Notes under the pieces: generated by a model
What the model was told of the DNA's origin: nothing
Seen by the model: only the letters and a program-made list of their open reading frames with translations
Databases searched by the model: none
Made by a program: the position numbers and the translations under genes
In this document: positions 13,401-51,545 of the stretch, in pieces
Numbering within the stretch: position 1 is the first letter of the stretch
Layout of the letters: the number at the start of each line of letters is the position of its first letter
Origin: Balanoglossus misakiensis
Taxonomy: Eukaryota; Hemichordata
Length of the DNA: 64,000 nucleotides
Reading direction: 5' to 3'
Assembly (NCBI GenBank): GCA_040954595.2
Contig: CM082587.2
Location: forward strand, 6,324,001-6,388,000

Positions 13401-13602
13401 CTCTCACGAAAGTGGTACTTTGACTCCAAATATGTCCAGGAAAAAGACTGAGTAAACTCTCGTAATGTTCAAATTATTGACTGACTTTGAAAATATTATA
13501 ACTGATTTGTTTTTCTTCTCTTATTTTTTTCAGGTGTCACTCAAAGATAAAGCAGATGATGTAGTGTCCATGCTGAAAACACTTAACCTTTTTTCACAGT
13601 AA
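3818..13602 (+). CDS. AK5: Triple-domain adenylate kinase with ankyrin-like insert (AK5-type), 5' partial
   Basis: Adenylate kinase interconverts ATP+AMP and 2 ADP. Exons: 3818-4004, 4389-4478, 4857-5029, 5429-5542, 5831-6022, 6315-6408, 6611-6690, 6894-7007, 8044-8100, 9134-9232, 9472-9655, 9871-10293, 10658-10821, 10981-11097, 11343-11534, 11841-12285, 12613-12890, 13160-13351, 13534-13602. All junctions are GT-AG and phase-compatible, giving 1,087 visible residues and a TAA stop. P-loops lie near residues 93 (GAPGSGKGT), 603 (GGPGSGKGT) and 909 (GGPGSGKAE). The first exon ([13 protein letters not shown]) matches the AK5 N-terminal region. The three-domain layout and size recall the roughly 130-kDa sea-urchin sperm flagellar adenylate kinase, so a role in ATP supply along cilia or flagella is likely by family. 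The protein has no signal peptide and is presumably cytosolic or axonemal. The first coding exon is missing. The ankyrin-like insert is unusual, since vertebrate AK5 has two AK domains and no ankyrin repeats. Confidence 0.93.
4857..6408 (+). other. Adenylate kinase domain 1
   Basis: Four exons (173, 114, 192 and 94 nt). Visible elements: P-loop [10 protein letters not shown], the NMP-binding segment AGELLRSQ with its Arg, EGFPRNMEQ with the GFPR Arg, LID Arg residues in [14 protein letters not shown], the following Arg pair in AIHRRLAFF, and a final [14 protein letters not shown] segment. All family catalytic Arg positions and the P-loop Lys look intact, so the domain is predicted to be active. 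Confidence 0.9.
5070..5210. repeat. TGATG-type simple repeat in an AK intron
   Basis: Imperfect short tandem repeat built on GTGATGTGATG units, lying in the 5030-5428 intron. Confidence 0.8.
6894..9655 (+). other. Ankyrin-like module inserted between AK domains 1 and 2
   Basis: Exons 6894-7007, 8044-8100, 9134-9232 and 9472-9655. The first has an ankyrin-type helix pair and loop ([19 protein letters not shown], then GVDINTK). The third has [20 protein letters not shown] then RGVDLTHK. The fourth has [20 protein letters not shown]. These are ankyrin hallmarks (G-x-T-L/A hydrophobic helices, then LL...GAD-like loops). About three repeats are readable, with exon 8044-8100 forming a charged loop between repeats 1 and 2. 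The role is probably protein docking. It follows a 26-residue proline-containing linker (exon 6611-6690). Confidence 0.75.
8260..8690. repeat. Degenerate GT/GG-rich repeated segment in an AK intron
   Basis: The intron between exons 8044-8100 and 9134-9232 carries recurrent words such as GTGGCTCAGT, GTAGCTCAGT and ATAGGTTAGG at irregular spacing. It looks like a decayed minisatellite. No coding potential is seen. Confidence 0.35.
9871..10293 (+). other. Acidic Ala/Glu linker before AK domain 2
   Basis: One 423-nt exon encodes about 140 residues dominated by Glu, Ala, Asp, Thr and Lys (for example [20 protein letters not shown]), ending in SAKVVFVIG, the strand that enters the second P-loop. 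It is low-complexity and probably disordered. Length polymorphism is likely. Confidence 0.85.
10658..11534 (+). other. Adenylate kinase domain 2
   Basis: Exons of 164, 117 and 192 nt. The P-loop [14 protein letters not shown] is complete. SGDLLRAEV keeps the NMP Arg, DGYPREVQQ keeps the PR Arg, and [15 protein letters not shown] with the following KKRLATF keeps the LID Arg residues. The domain is predicted active. Of the three it is closest to the second domain of human AK5 (EKYGFTHLS-like text). Confidence 0.92.
11140..11177. repeat. T24-G14 homopolymer pair
   Basis: A run of 24 T followed directly by 14 G in an AK intron. It is unstable sequence and prone to assembly error. Confidence 0.95.
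11841..12285 (+). other. Acidic linker between AK domains 2 and 3
   Basis: A 445-nt exon. It starts with the last AK2 segment ([20 protein letters not shown]), then runs into about 120 Glu/Lys/Ala-rich residues, and closes with KPSVLFVS before the third P-loop. Probably disordered. Confidence 0.88.
12123..12227 (+). repeat. Coding 21-bp minisatellite, 5 units
   Basis: Five consecutive 21-nt units encode EEVKAEP-type heptads ([35 protein letters not shown]). The frame is kept because the unit is seven codons. Confidence 0.9.
12613..13602 (+). other. Adenylate kinase domain 3, degenerate
   Basis: Exons of 278, 192 and 69 nt (the last includes the stop). The P-loop reads GGPGSGKAE: the Lys is kept but the usual G-T after it is changed to A-E. 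The NMP Arg is replaced (LGALLKEEA), DGFPRTVEQ keeps its Arg, SGREDDA keeps one LID Arg, and the later Arg pair is lost (ALKNKLKN). Catalytic activity is doubtful; a regulatory or structural role is possible. Confidence 0.85.
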
Positions 13603-16600
13603 ATGAACACATGTTTAAAAACACTATTGTGAAAAAAACAGGAATCAGGTTTCGTTTCAACTCATGTCAATTTACTTCAGTTGCTATCAGAGGGCTAGCT
13701 GCCAAGAAAATGTACATATAAATATTTTAATAATTGCGTAGTGGCTAAACCATCAACACTGGCTATGTGGAAATAAGGTTGATAATAGCCAGGTTTGCTA
13801 ATCAGATTTTTTTTCAATCAAGATTTGTACTGTAAAGATGGAGTTTGAACCTGGAACTCGTGACATGACCGAACTTAGCCTGTGTAACAATTTTGACCTC
13901 ACTGTAGGCTAACAGTTATTTATTGCTGGCTATGTGTTACACCGTTTTAGTTGTGTCAGGAAATTACTACTTGAGGTCAGATGTCACTCAGAACATTTCG
14001 TTGCATCGATGACAGCCGTCCAAAATGAACTTTTGAAAAATCATGACTTTCAGAGACAGTGTAAGGTTTGATTGCTTTCACTAAAAGTGTAAATAGCTTT
14101 GATAATTGAATTTCATGGAATATAATACATTTGTACGAAACGACAAATCATTTTTATAGTCTTGGTGACTCTCTGTACTTTGTCCTGTACATCTTTCATT
14201 ACCTCACAGTGTCTTTCCTCCAAGTGACTTTTTTCGTGATTCGTGCCAAAGGGATGTTGGACAAGAGATCGCAAGGCACAAAAGTAGGAACTGCAGTTGA
14301 TTCTGTCGGCAGCACCGTGTGTATTCAAATGAGAATGAAAGCGCCACGAGAGACCGTGACTGTTTTCTTTGAATCACTTCCATCAATCTCATCTTGCGAG
14401 TTTAAAGACCTGCGTTTCCAGAATCACACGGTGCTGTTGTGTAGATTGATTGTATCAGTTTCCAAAGATGAAAGCATTTTCATTTGTCCTACGAGAATTC
14501 TGACATAATCAGCTAGTTTCATGCCGGCTTAATTCATATAGGAGTGTGTGGTTCGGAATACAATCCATTACAGAAATTTATATTTTATATCTTAAAATAT
14601 CTAAGATGCAGCATTTGTAAGAAAACTTTTGAAAGATTTAATTGTACAAATAATACACAAAAGGCTTTGAATCTTTGTATATTTACCACAAGGGGCAATT
14701 AGTAAGACTATCAGATAAAATTGAGGAAATTTTACATAAATCTTGTTGTCCCAATCAGGAGTGTTTTCTTTTAGAATGGAACTGGCTACAGCAGATGTTT
14801 TTCATGCACTAACATAAAAAAAAAATTGTGTACTTTTATCTTGCCATAACACAGGAGAGCATCATAGGGAGGTCAAAGGTAACAGATAGAGGTCAAAGGT
14901 CACAATATGGCTGACATTGCTGCATTTTACAGACTGGAGAGAAACAACAGTGACATTCAATGTGTATTAATTATTAAATACAAACATTCCACTCGACCAC
15001 ATCTGTTGTTGCACAAAGTTGACTGCTTAACTCCGACTTTTGCGTTGTATATTGTGTATATTTTGCAACACGACATAATGGAATTTTGCAGAGAGAAGCA
15101 GAAGTATGGTGTTGCCATATAATTTTATAGAGTATACAAATAAGTGAATGGTTTCAGGATATTATTTAACGTTCTCATAAATCACATGAAAAACTACGTC
15201 ATTAAATAGTTGAAACGTTTAAATTTCTCTGTTAGTTTCATATGTAGTGAAAAGTTTGTAAATACTAGGAGATATTTCTGTACATATTTGTACAAGGTTT
15301 TGTTGATAATATACTATCTTCACTGTGGAGGGAAGGGATGTCTGTATCAAATATACAATAAATGTCTTGACAGATTAAATGGTGTGAGTTTCAGCTTTTT
15401 TATGGCCCTTGAAGCCTGCATATGGGTCGTAAGAGCTACAGTATCTCAGGATTGTGAAATGTATACACTCTCTGGAGAGGGAACATTACTGTAGCATAGA
15501 GATAACACAGACATTGGCGGCCATTTTGAATTTCAAATATGACACAATTTTACACTGACTCCTACATTTTATGCACAGTTTCAGGAGAGACTATGAGAAA
15601 AGGTAAGTGCTACATTAACAAGTTTCACGGCAACAACTCTGATAAATCATGGAGTGCAGGAATATTTATTATTTCAAGGAAGACCAACAGGACAAGTCCC
15701 ATTTACAGGCAGAAAATTTATATATCATTTACAATATAAAATAAAGGAAATAGATAAAGAAAAGCAAATGCATAAAGATGACTTATAAAATATCACATGA
15801 TGCAAAAAGAAATAAAAAAAAATGAATTATATCTTTAAACATGACAATCTGATTAAACAACTGAAACTTCCATAAGATGAAGTAACACTATTAATAGACA
15901 AATCAACACTCCTCAGCACACTCTTTCAAGATCATAATTATCAGATATATTGTCCGGGTATATGTTAACTTGAGTTAATTGAATGTTAGTTCCTCCCAAA
16001 TACAGAAATTGGAGAGAGTGACTCGGTTATGACATATTACCAAAGACTAGGGTATTCAACAGACTTAATGTCTGTGGTGAAAACAGAACTGAATTGTATA
16101 ATGGTTTAGTCGTCCAGTTGCTGACTGTAGGCTTACAGCCTTTAATACTTGTGCCATTCTACTGACTGCGCTTGTTTTAGTTCTGATAATGATATAGCTC
16201 CAAGGACATTTGCAGTTATGATGACTATGATAAAAGGAATGCTCTTTTTCTAGATTTATTCTTATCATTAAATATTGGTGAAATGCACAGAAATTACTGT
16301 ATTAAACATGTCACACACTGCAACCAAAGAGATTATTTCGTACATGCAGGAACTAAGCACACATTACTTTAGACGTTTTTTTCCCGCCACGTTTGTCCAT
16401 TTCTCGTAACATTATTGGTAGACATACACTTAGCACTAAAACATAATTCGAAATATACACTACTCATTTGCAACCGTGTACAATGGAAATGTTGTAATTT
16501 TCGGGATGTACAATATTCATGATAATATACACATATCGATAGTATATCTATTTGCAATTTTACATGTGAGCTATGATATTACAAATAAAAAACAATGTCC

Positions 16601-16803
16601 TTCTCAGTTGGCACACCTTTATAGTTTCTACCATATCAATCAAAAAATTAAATTCAAATAGTCAACATTTGAATATATGTATCAGGTTAGTGTTTCTACA
16701 TGAGCATTTGTTTTTCTAACTTTTAACGAAATATCATATTAGCAGTTACTGTAATTTGATCATATTTTGTAGTTTCCCGTACGATATCTCACCACAAATG
16801 AAA
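13603..16803. other. 3' flank and intergenic DNA between convergent genes
   Basis: AT-rich sequence with no credible coding exon. It should hold the 3' UTRs of the adenylate kinase gene (from the left) and the EAR gene (from the right). A consensus AATAAA on the + strand is at 15357-15362. On the - strand, AATAAA (plus-strand TTTATT) is at 16255-16260, about 545 nt past the EAR stop. Neither site is confirmed as used. A dispersed-repeat word lies near 15500-15545 (see findings). Confidence 0.55.
15357..15362 (+). terminator. Candidate poly(A) signal, adenylate kinase gene
   Basis: First consensus AATAAA hexamer I noticed on the + strand after the AK stop codon. It is 1.75 kb downstream, so a non-consensus site closer in may be the one used. 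Confidence 0.3.
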
Positions 16804-18480
16804 TTAAGTATTAAGAACGTATATTATCTTCTCGACTGCCAAATACTGAACACCATCTACGTTGAAAACGTGACATGCATCCAGATAGATTCCTGTATAC
16901 ATGTACAGGACTTGGTATTCAACAAAATAGTCGCCTTCCAATTTGTACACGATAGAATTGGATAATTCGTTTACTACAACCAAAAAATGATGGTCACAAT
17001 GCTCGATATAACATGCCTTTTCACTTCTCTCATTTATTGTAAATTTCTGATGAATTTCAAATGTTGAACTTGTCGTGTTCCATGCGTAAAGAGCGGAAGT
17101 GTAACTATCAGATATTACTTGCATTAAGAATGCCTTACCTCGTATGTCAAAAATTAACATGTCTGATGTTGCACCCGACTCTGATAAATTTTGATGTTGA
17201 ACAAACATAGAAATACTTGCATCATATTTGTAAATATATGAGATGTATGGAAGAGTCGGGCTGAAACTGCTCCCCAGACAAAGGTAGAGATCTTGATCAT
17301 TGGGTTGGAAGAATTCAACAACGGCCATATTCATATCAACATTGATTTCTTGAGAGCGTTGGAATCGGCTGTCGTTCAAGAAATACACAATTACAGTGTT
17401 CCCAGGATCGATGGAATCAAAAGGACTGTAAAAGGCATTCGCCAGAAAGGTATGTTTGTCTATGTCATATTGTACAAAGGCCCATCCCATTCTAAAGCCA
17501 GAGTCTCCTGATCCCATTGCGTCATCTTCCACCAGTTGTGCTCCGTTCCACTTATAAACAGTAATGCCATGCCAAGTATAATAATGTACATACGAACTAT
17601 AGAAGTTGATGATGAAATAATTTTGTCCATTAACACTAAAAGATTTAAAACCATACCAATATTTCCGAAGACTATAATAACCCCTTGGTGTTATATTTTG
17701 TATTGTGTTCCATGTCCCATCACCCAGGACCAGGTAAACGTACAGCTCCTCATTTGTTACCACCAATACATATGTCTTGTTGTTCGAGTTGAAGGAATCC
17801 AAACCAAGTATATGGGTCTGTACAGTGATGTCTGATGTAACCATCGTCAAATTCTGATACTCTTCAAATTTCAAATCACCATCGGGAATCGTTGCACAAG
17901 AACCTACGTTAGAAACAACAATGTGTATTTTGTTGAAACTTCAAAGACCATCAGTCATAAACGAAAGCAAAAAAAATTCAATTGCAATCGTCTTCCCATA
18001 TAAATTAAGACAAGTTTTCCTCCAAATATTGAGACTTTAGTGAGTCAAGTAAAAACAGCTTTGGTGTAGTGACAGAAAATGGTTGTTTTTATGAAGTACA
18101 AAAGCTGGACTACCTGAAGGAGAGTGCGCAGAAGAGTCGCCACAATTCAACTCTGACATCGTTTCATTCAATTCCTCTATCATATTTTGCTGTCTTTCCA
18201 ACAGCCTTATGTGTTCGTCACGTCCAAGCTTCAACTCCTCAATTTCTCCTTTCAGTCTCTGCAGATCTATGATGGTTTCGCGAAGTGTTGGACTCTCCTG
18301 TCCATCTGGCCTGGGAAGTGTAAAGACGTACGAGCAGACGTTGTCCTTGTAGCAGTCATCGCGTCGGTTTAGGCACTGGTAGTTTCCGCTAACAGTGGAC
18401 TGACTGGAAACCAGCGTGATGCAGCACTGATAGAAGCTTAAGGTTAAACACAACACCAGTAGTAGTGTGGTTCCTGACAT
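16804..18480 (-). CDS. Secreted coiled-coil protein with EAR (EPTP) repeat propeller
   Basis: Two exons, 18480-18114 and 17903-16804, joined in phase 1 (GT donor, AG acceptor); 488 residues, TAA stop. The chosen ATG at 18480 opens directly on a signal peptide (MSGTTLLLVLCLTLSFYQCC). An in-frame ATG at 18528 would put 16 polar residues before it and is less likely. After the signal come a Cys-rich stretch (NYQCLNRRDDCYKDNVCSYV), a coiled coil at about residues 65-115 (LRETIIDLQRLKGEIEELKL), a short linker, and from about 134 to the end a run of EAR repeats with recurrent FxxxGxxYFxxxx and VYKWxxxxF patterns. EAR repeats are known from LGI1 and TSPEAR, where seven make an extracellular beta-propeller. 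Six are easily read. The N-terminal KFEEYQNL could supply the outer strand missing from the last repeat (velcro closure). It is not fused to the EGF gene upstream, which has its own stop. Ligand unknown. Confidence 0.92.
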
Positions 18481-19522
18481 GGTGTAAACTTGGGTTTTTC
18501 TACGGTTAAAGTCAACGTCTTTGGACAACTGTCGGATCGTGTGTAGACCTATCTACATAAACACGAAATGAAAATGCTACCCTGGGATCGAAAGTGATGT
18601 ACTGGTACTCACGTGATTCTCGAATCATCACCCGAGCTGACCCCAGTTTTCATTTGTACGTCAACTTTGTGCAGAAAATATGCTAATCATTCTTGCCTCT
18701 GTTGTTTCGATTGCCGAGAACTCTTTGTGACGTTGTTCAAGGAAGTCATTAAATAAATTGTGAAATTGAAGAAACTAAAGATGTTTGTTCCCCTCTATTA
18801 TTTTGAGAGCCATGTTTTCAAATGTCATTGTTAGTGCTCCCGAGATAATGAGAATAGAGGGAAGACTCAGACAGATTTGTGTCCACTGTTTCTCAATGAC
18901 TGTGGTACTGATAGTCTAGTACATTTTTGATACCATAAGAAGGCAATTTCATGCATTGTACGGATTTTACTGACATTTATACACAAGAATCAGGTTCACG
19001 GTTCCTCTTATGTAGTTTTGCCTTCCTTCGCTAGGTCATGAGTTACTTTCTGTTGCAACAGGAGTAATGAACAATTCAGAACGTTTGAAGATTCTGCTGG
19101 ATTTGTCCTTAGTGAACGTCATTCACGAATACGTAAACATGCACTGAGATATCAGGTCAGACGCAAAGGCCAGTCAGTTCAATGACGTGATACCGAAAGC
19201 AAAAGATTTATTACATATTGCGATCTTGATAAAATCCTAGATACAAATGAAAATGCAATAAGTATCAAATGGGCAACGAGTATTGGTTTTCTACGCAGTT
19301 TATATTCACAAATTCTCGCTACAAGAAATGTTGATAATGAAGCTTAATCCCAAAGAAAAGTTACAGTACAAATAAAAGTGATTATTTCCTGTGTCATTAC
19401 GTGAAGTATGAACCCTGGAGAAAATCTAGGCTCATCATTGTAAACTGATATTGGACAAGCAGCGTCACGTAATGCCTTTTTATTTCTGCAACTTCGAGTT
19501 TCACCTCGTTAATGTCACTACC
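18481..19522. other. Spacer between two minus-strand genes
   Basis: About 1 kb between the 3' end of the Gla/EGF gene and the start codon of the EAR gene. It must contain the EAR gene's promoter and 5' UTR. No TATA box or coding exon is evident. The minus-strand context of the EAR start (ACACCATGTC) is acceptable for initiation. Confidence 0.5.
19479..19484 (-). terminator. Candidate poly(A) signal of the Gla/EGF gene
   Basis: Plus-strand TTTATT gives AATAAA on the minus strand about 39 nt past the TAG stop at 19523-19525. Another AATAAA is at 19207-19212. Which one is used cannot be told from sequence. Confidence 0.4.
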
Positions 19523-47042
<27,520 letters not shown>

Positions 47043-47354
47043 CTGGAAGAAATGTTTAATGGATCAGGTTGTTGGAATCAATGGGGCCTATACTGTTTCA
47101 TGCTAGAAATCACAACAGTTACTATCACTTGTTATCCCGCATGAATAAAGTTTCTCACTTCTTCCGTCGTTCTGCCAAAGAGCGTTTGCTCATTAATTAA
47201 AACAAAGAAACCCATACATACCATGCATTTTCAGAGAAATGACTGTCTGATCTTAAATGTGGTGTAGATAATTTACTTAAAATCTGAAATGCACATTTTG
47301 AAATTGATATATGTTTGTTTTATTGGCTAAGAAGAGTAATTCCTGCATTTTGTC

Positions 47355-47711
47355 TTAAAGGGACAAAGTCTCTCTCTCGCTGCCCTTTTTCCATTAATTA
47401 TGTTTGATACAAAACACTGCTTATGTTAATGTACATGTGGATATATAGTGAATCAATGATCAACCACACACAACTTCCATCCCACTTGTATGATATGAGA
47501 GTAAAAACTCGCCCAAAATGAATAAATGGTAAAGAACGATTATTCATTTTGGCGAGTTTTTTCACTCTCCTGTCTATAAGAGGGATGGAAGTTGTGTGTG
47601 GTTGAACGTTCATTCACTATATATCCACATGTAGAATAACAAACGGTGTCTTGTATCAAATACAATTAATGGAAAAAAAGGCAGCGAGAGAGAGAGACTT
47701 TGTCCCTTTAA
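47355..47711. mobile_element. Foldback element (MITE-like) with TTAA flanks
   Basis: Near-perfect inverted repeat of about 170 nt per arm around a short loop near 47525-47545. The outer ends are TTAA + AGGGACAAAGTCTCTCTC and its reverse complement. TTAA at both ends fits the target-site duplication of piggyBac-type transposons. There is no transposase frame, so it is non-autonomous. Confidence 0.85.
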
Positions 47712-48699
47712 AGATAAGATATGAGCAAGAGTTGATGTGGCTTATTGTCACTAGTAGCACTCGAAAAACTGAGGTTTGAAATGTGTAAATTCTCAGTGAG
47801 CCAAATATAATGACCTGTTCATTCCCTCAAGTTTACTATGGTTATCAGTATCAAGATTATCCTTCTTCTTATTATAAACTATGTATAGAACCACGTGTGA
47901 AAATTTGAGATTAATCGGTTGATGTTGTTATATTCCTTTGAATTTTGCAAGGTAATTTGAAAACCATCGGGACAGGTTTCACCTGGACCTGTTACCGTCA
48001 TCCTTCATCATGATTTTTATGATGAATGCATTGTATTTCTCTATTATAATTGCAGTCCCTTGACATGAACTAAGATTAATGACAAGAGATCAGAATTGAC
48101 TTGAACACACAAACATCAAAAAAGATGTGGCGACGGTTGAAGAAATATTGAATGTTAATTCATCGTCTCCTGTGTCATTTTATCGTTTTACTTGATGTCC
48201 CAAAACCTATATTTATGGCACATTATAACCTATGTGTCAGCTCTTCCTGGCATGACGTCATAATTTAATAACGGGAAATGATAGTGACACGAATCTAATC
48301 CGGACCACAGCGAGCGACCAACGACTTCAAATGGGCGCAAAATAATTGATTCCGGTTAGAAAGCCCATTCAAAGAGTTTTGATCTACGCTGCTCGAATTA
48401 GCCGAGGTGTCGGGAGTGAATTCATAAATCTTTTTTTTAAGATAATCGAAAACGGTCTGGAAAGGTCAGTTGGCCGATGCACAGTCGTCATTAAGTCGCG
48501 ATTTCGTATGATTTCATGAAAGCGGATAAGAGTTAAACTGTAACCTTTTTTGCGCGGCAAATCGTTCAGCGGTAATCTGTTCTAAGAGCTCGTCCTTCTA
48601 TGAAGTGCTCTTTACTTGTATGTGCTGCAGTGTATCGTCGATATGCTTTGTTACATTTGGCTATCATTCGTTGTCTATACTCTAAGCTAAGATGTGACC

Positions 48700-48968
48700 T
48701 TAACTCCCTATGAGCTGCAACTCCATAAAAATTAGGAATATGCTTTTAATTCTGTCTTTTAAATGATATTACCTGATAGTATATCACGAAAACACTTATA
48801 TATTACAAAATTGCCTTAAAATAAATATCGAAAATTTCTGCAATTTAAATTTTTTTTAAATTTGTAGTGTAATTATACTTCAGTACATACATCTGTATGG
48901 GCTAATGGTAGTACAGCTTGAAAAAAAAATTATAATTATCCCAAAAGTTGCAGCTCACAGGGCTTTAA
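48700..48968. mobile_element. Second TTAA-flanked foldback element
   Basis: The left end TTAACTCCCTATGAGCTGC is the imperfect inverted copy of the right end GCAGCTCACAGGGCTTTAA. TTAA occurs at both outer edges. The right-hand inner sequence (AGTTGCAGCTC, CATTAG-like) also matches 38248-38340 in the Gla/EGF gene. Confidence 0.7.
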
Positions 48969-50230
48969 TACGGAAATTAAAAGTTGGAACCCTACCTCGT
49001 TTGCTGGATTCTGAAGCAAGCGGTGGTGGATCCATAGGGTCGTTAAACACGGACGTAAACACCTTCAACAAGAATTTTGAGAATTATTCTTACAATGAAA
49101 ACGGACTGAGCTGCACAGAAGCAATGTACTGACCATTGATTTCTTTATCAATCCATTTGATAAAAAACAAAATGAATGTATAAATTGTAGCCAGTCTCAG
49201 CTGATATGAAACAGTATTTGTCACTATAAATTGTTGCAATTTTAACAAAGACATGTGCTGACACCAGGGTTGTGTTTTATTTAGAATGATACATTCTTAT
49301 CACTGAAGCATTCGTTACAGTCCGACCACAGGTGGCTTTTTATTTTGGCCTAGAATGGGTAAAAAATACGAAGTGTTTCTTTTTTTACTGTGTCGATAAG
49401 GAAAGTCTATGGTCAGTACATTACTTTTGTGCAGCTCAAACCTTTTTCATTGTATTTTTGAGAAATTCTGCATTGATATTTATATTTAGAACTCTCGCAA
49501 ACCACAGTTGGAATGGCTTTATAGACAGGCATGCAGACAGGAAGGCAGGCAGACAGACAGACAGACATAGGTTAGAAATCAAAATGGCAAAAATCATAAT
49601 GATCATCGTCCCAGTAAAAGTTCAGCGTTTTCTTTCATGTTAATCATTATCACATATATAAGCAAAATGAAAAAAAAAGGAAATATGACTCACATTGTGA
49701 AAGAGCATGATGAAGACGAAGGAAACACGTTGCATCCTCCTTACAGCTACATACATCTTAAATTATAGAGACCGTGAGTATTTTAGAAATAACACCTCTC
49801 GACCCTCACTCACTTCTCCCTGCAAAACACATTATTGAAATGTCAATATTATAATGGTGAAACAACAACAAAACAGAGGATTGGGCTTGTTTGGCTTCTG
49901 TGTTGTAACTTTTCCTTGCTTTTGAATAAAACAATTGAAAAAGCAAAATACACACCAAAGTCAAATTCGTGAAAGAAGATATATGGAACTCTGGCGAAAC
50001 GGCCAAGATCTAATGTCGGGTGTTTCGAAAATAGTAAGCTCATCCTGTCCCACATGTAACAACCGTGTTATATGAAAATTCGTAACAAAACAACCTGTAA
50101 TTCGCATAAAGTAATGTCATTATGCACATACTGTTCCCATCAATGACCGTTTGTCTGGCACATGTGCGATGCTGTGGGTGTCAAGTGTTTGTGCTGAACG
50201 TTGAGCGTGTAACGAGCGAAATGATTAATG

Positions 50231-50672
50231 TGCACTCATTTTAAACTCGTTATTTTGTGACAATACACAAGATGCCCCTTTTTACGATTTTAGACGTGTT
50301 AAGTTTCCGTTAATTTGGAGATGTGTATTGAACCTAATAATTAAATATTTACATTTTCATTATACAACAACTTATTAATCATTTTCTCTTTCATACATAG
50401 TAACCTAATAATTAAATATTTACATTTTCATTATACTATATCATTTTCTCTTTCATACATTGTGTCTTTAAGAATCAATTGCCAAGTTGTTTTGTAAGGG
50501 TAGAATTCTGACAAATAGAATTCCTCCAGAAAAGTTTAATGTGTGCTCTTTCTAAACTCGTTCTTTTGTGTCAATACACAAGATGCCCCTTTTTACGATT
50601 TTAAACATGTAATGTCCCCTTAATTTGGAGATTGGAACCTTATAATTAAATATTCACATTTTCATTATACTA
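50231..50672. repeat. Local direct repeat, two long copies and one partial
   Basis: A roughly 130-nt segment starting near 50231 recurs near 50540 (shared words AATACACAAGATGCCCC, TAATTTGGAGAT). Its right end (TAATTAAATATTTACATTTT) is present a third time at about 50407-50440. Confidence 0.85.
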
Positions 50673-50995
50673 TAATTTATAGTTGCACCTCTGATGTTCC
50701 AGAGGTAATCTATATTGCAGCTCTGGGCGGTGCAAGTAACAACTGCTTCGATTAGGTGTCATAAAAAAAACCCTCATAATTCACAATCAGAGATGCCATG
50801 GCAGTTGTAATGAAAAAAACACACTTTTGCATCTTTAAAAATTGATTCACATTTGTAAAGACAATTAATAATTAAATTTCAATTCCATGTTTCCCAGGAT
50901 ATGCATAGGCAATTTGAAAATACATCATAAAACTCCGCTGTTACTTTTCTTAACAGTCTACTGTAAGAAATATGGATCTACTTCAACGTCAAATG

Positions 50996-51050
50996 TATTG
51001 TATTGTATTGTATTGTATTGTATTGTATTGTATTGTATTGTATTGTATTG
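50996..51050. repeat. (TATTG)11 pentanucleotide microsatellite
   Basis: Eleven uninterrupted TATTG units, so probably polymorphic. Confidence 0.97.
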
Positions 51051-51344
51051 TATGTTGTGGTTTGAACTACATAGAGAGATATGGGTGTTATAAGCTCACA
51101 GTTTATCAGTGTACGCCTGTGATTATAACAAGCATATAAGTTCAGGATTTGGCTTTTTGTGTGTAGTATAAATGTGCGACTGCTGAAAGGAACTGCAAAC
51201 TCTCGTCAAATGGTCTCAAGGCAAAATTCAGTGTGACGTATGCTGATGAATAGGTTACTAGCAGCTCAACTTTCCTGGAAAGGGAAGTAGAGTACATTTT
51301 CTTTAGTGCATCACAGTACAGTGACAAAGGCATCGCACTGTTGA

Positions 51345-51545
51345 TGTAAGGGGACAACTATTTAGGGGGGGGGTGGATGGAGGATTTTTGGAGAATAAAT
51401 TGTTGGCAGATGGTGCAGGGGGGGACATATTTCTTCTGCAAATTCTGGAGAGAGAAAATAGACATGGCACTAGAAAAAAAATTGCTGGGGCAGTGGCTAA
51501 AAAAATGGCTAATATACCAAATCCTCGATAGGTTGTTCTGAATTC
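51345..51545. mobile_element. Decayed copy of family B
   Basis: GGCAGATGGTGCAGGGGGG, then ATTGCTGGGGCAGTGGCTAA, parallel the interior of 37773-37938. The terminal repeats are worn. Confidence 0.5.

Noticed and set aside
49849-50055. A possible membrane-type small ORF on the minus strand
   Set aside because: Hydrophobic by AT-rich composition. It has no good start context and no partner exon in phase with the Gla exon.
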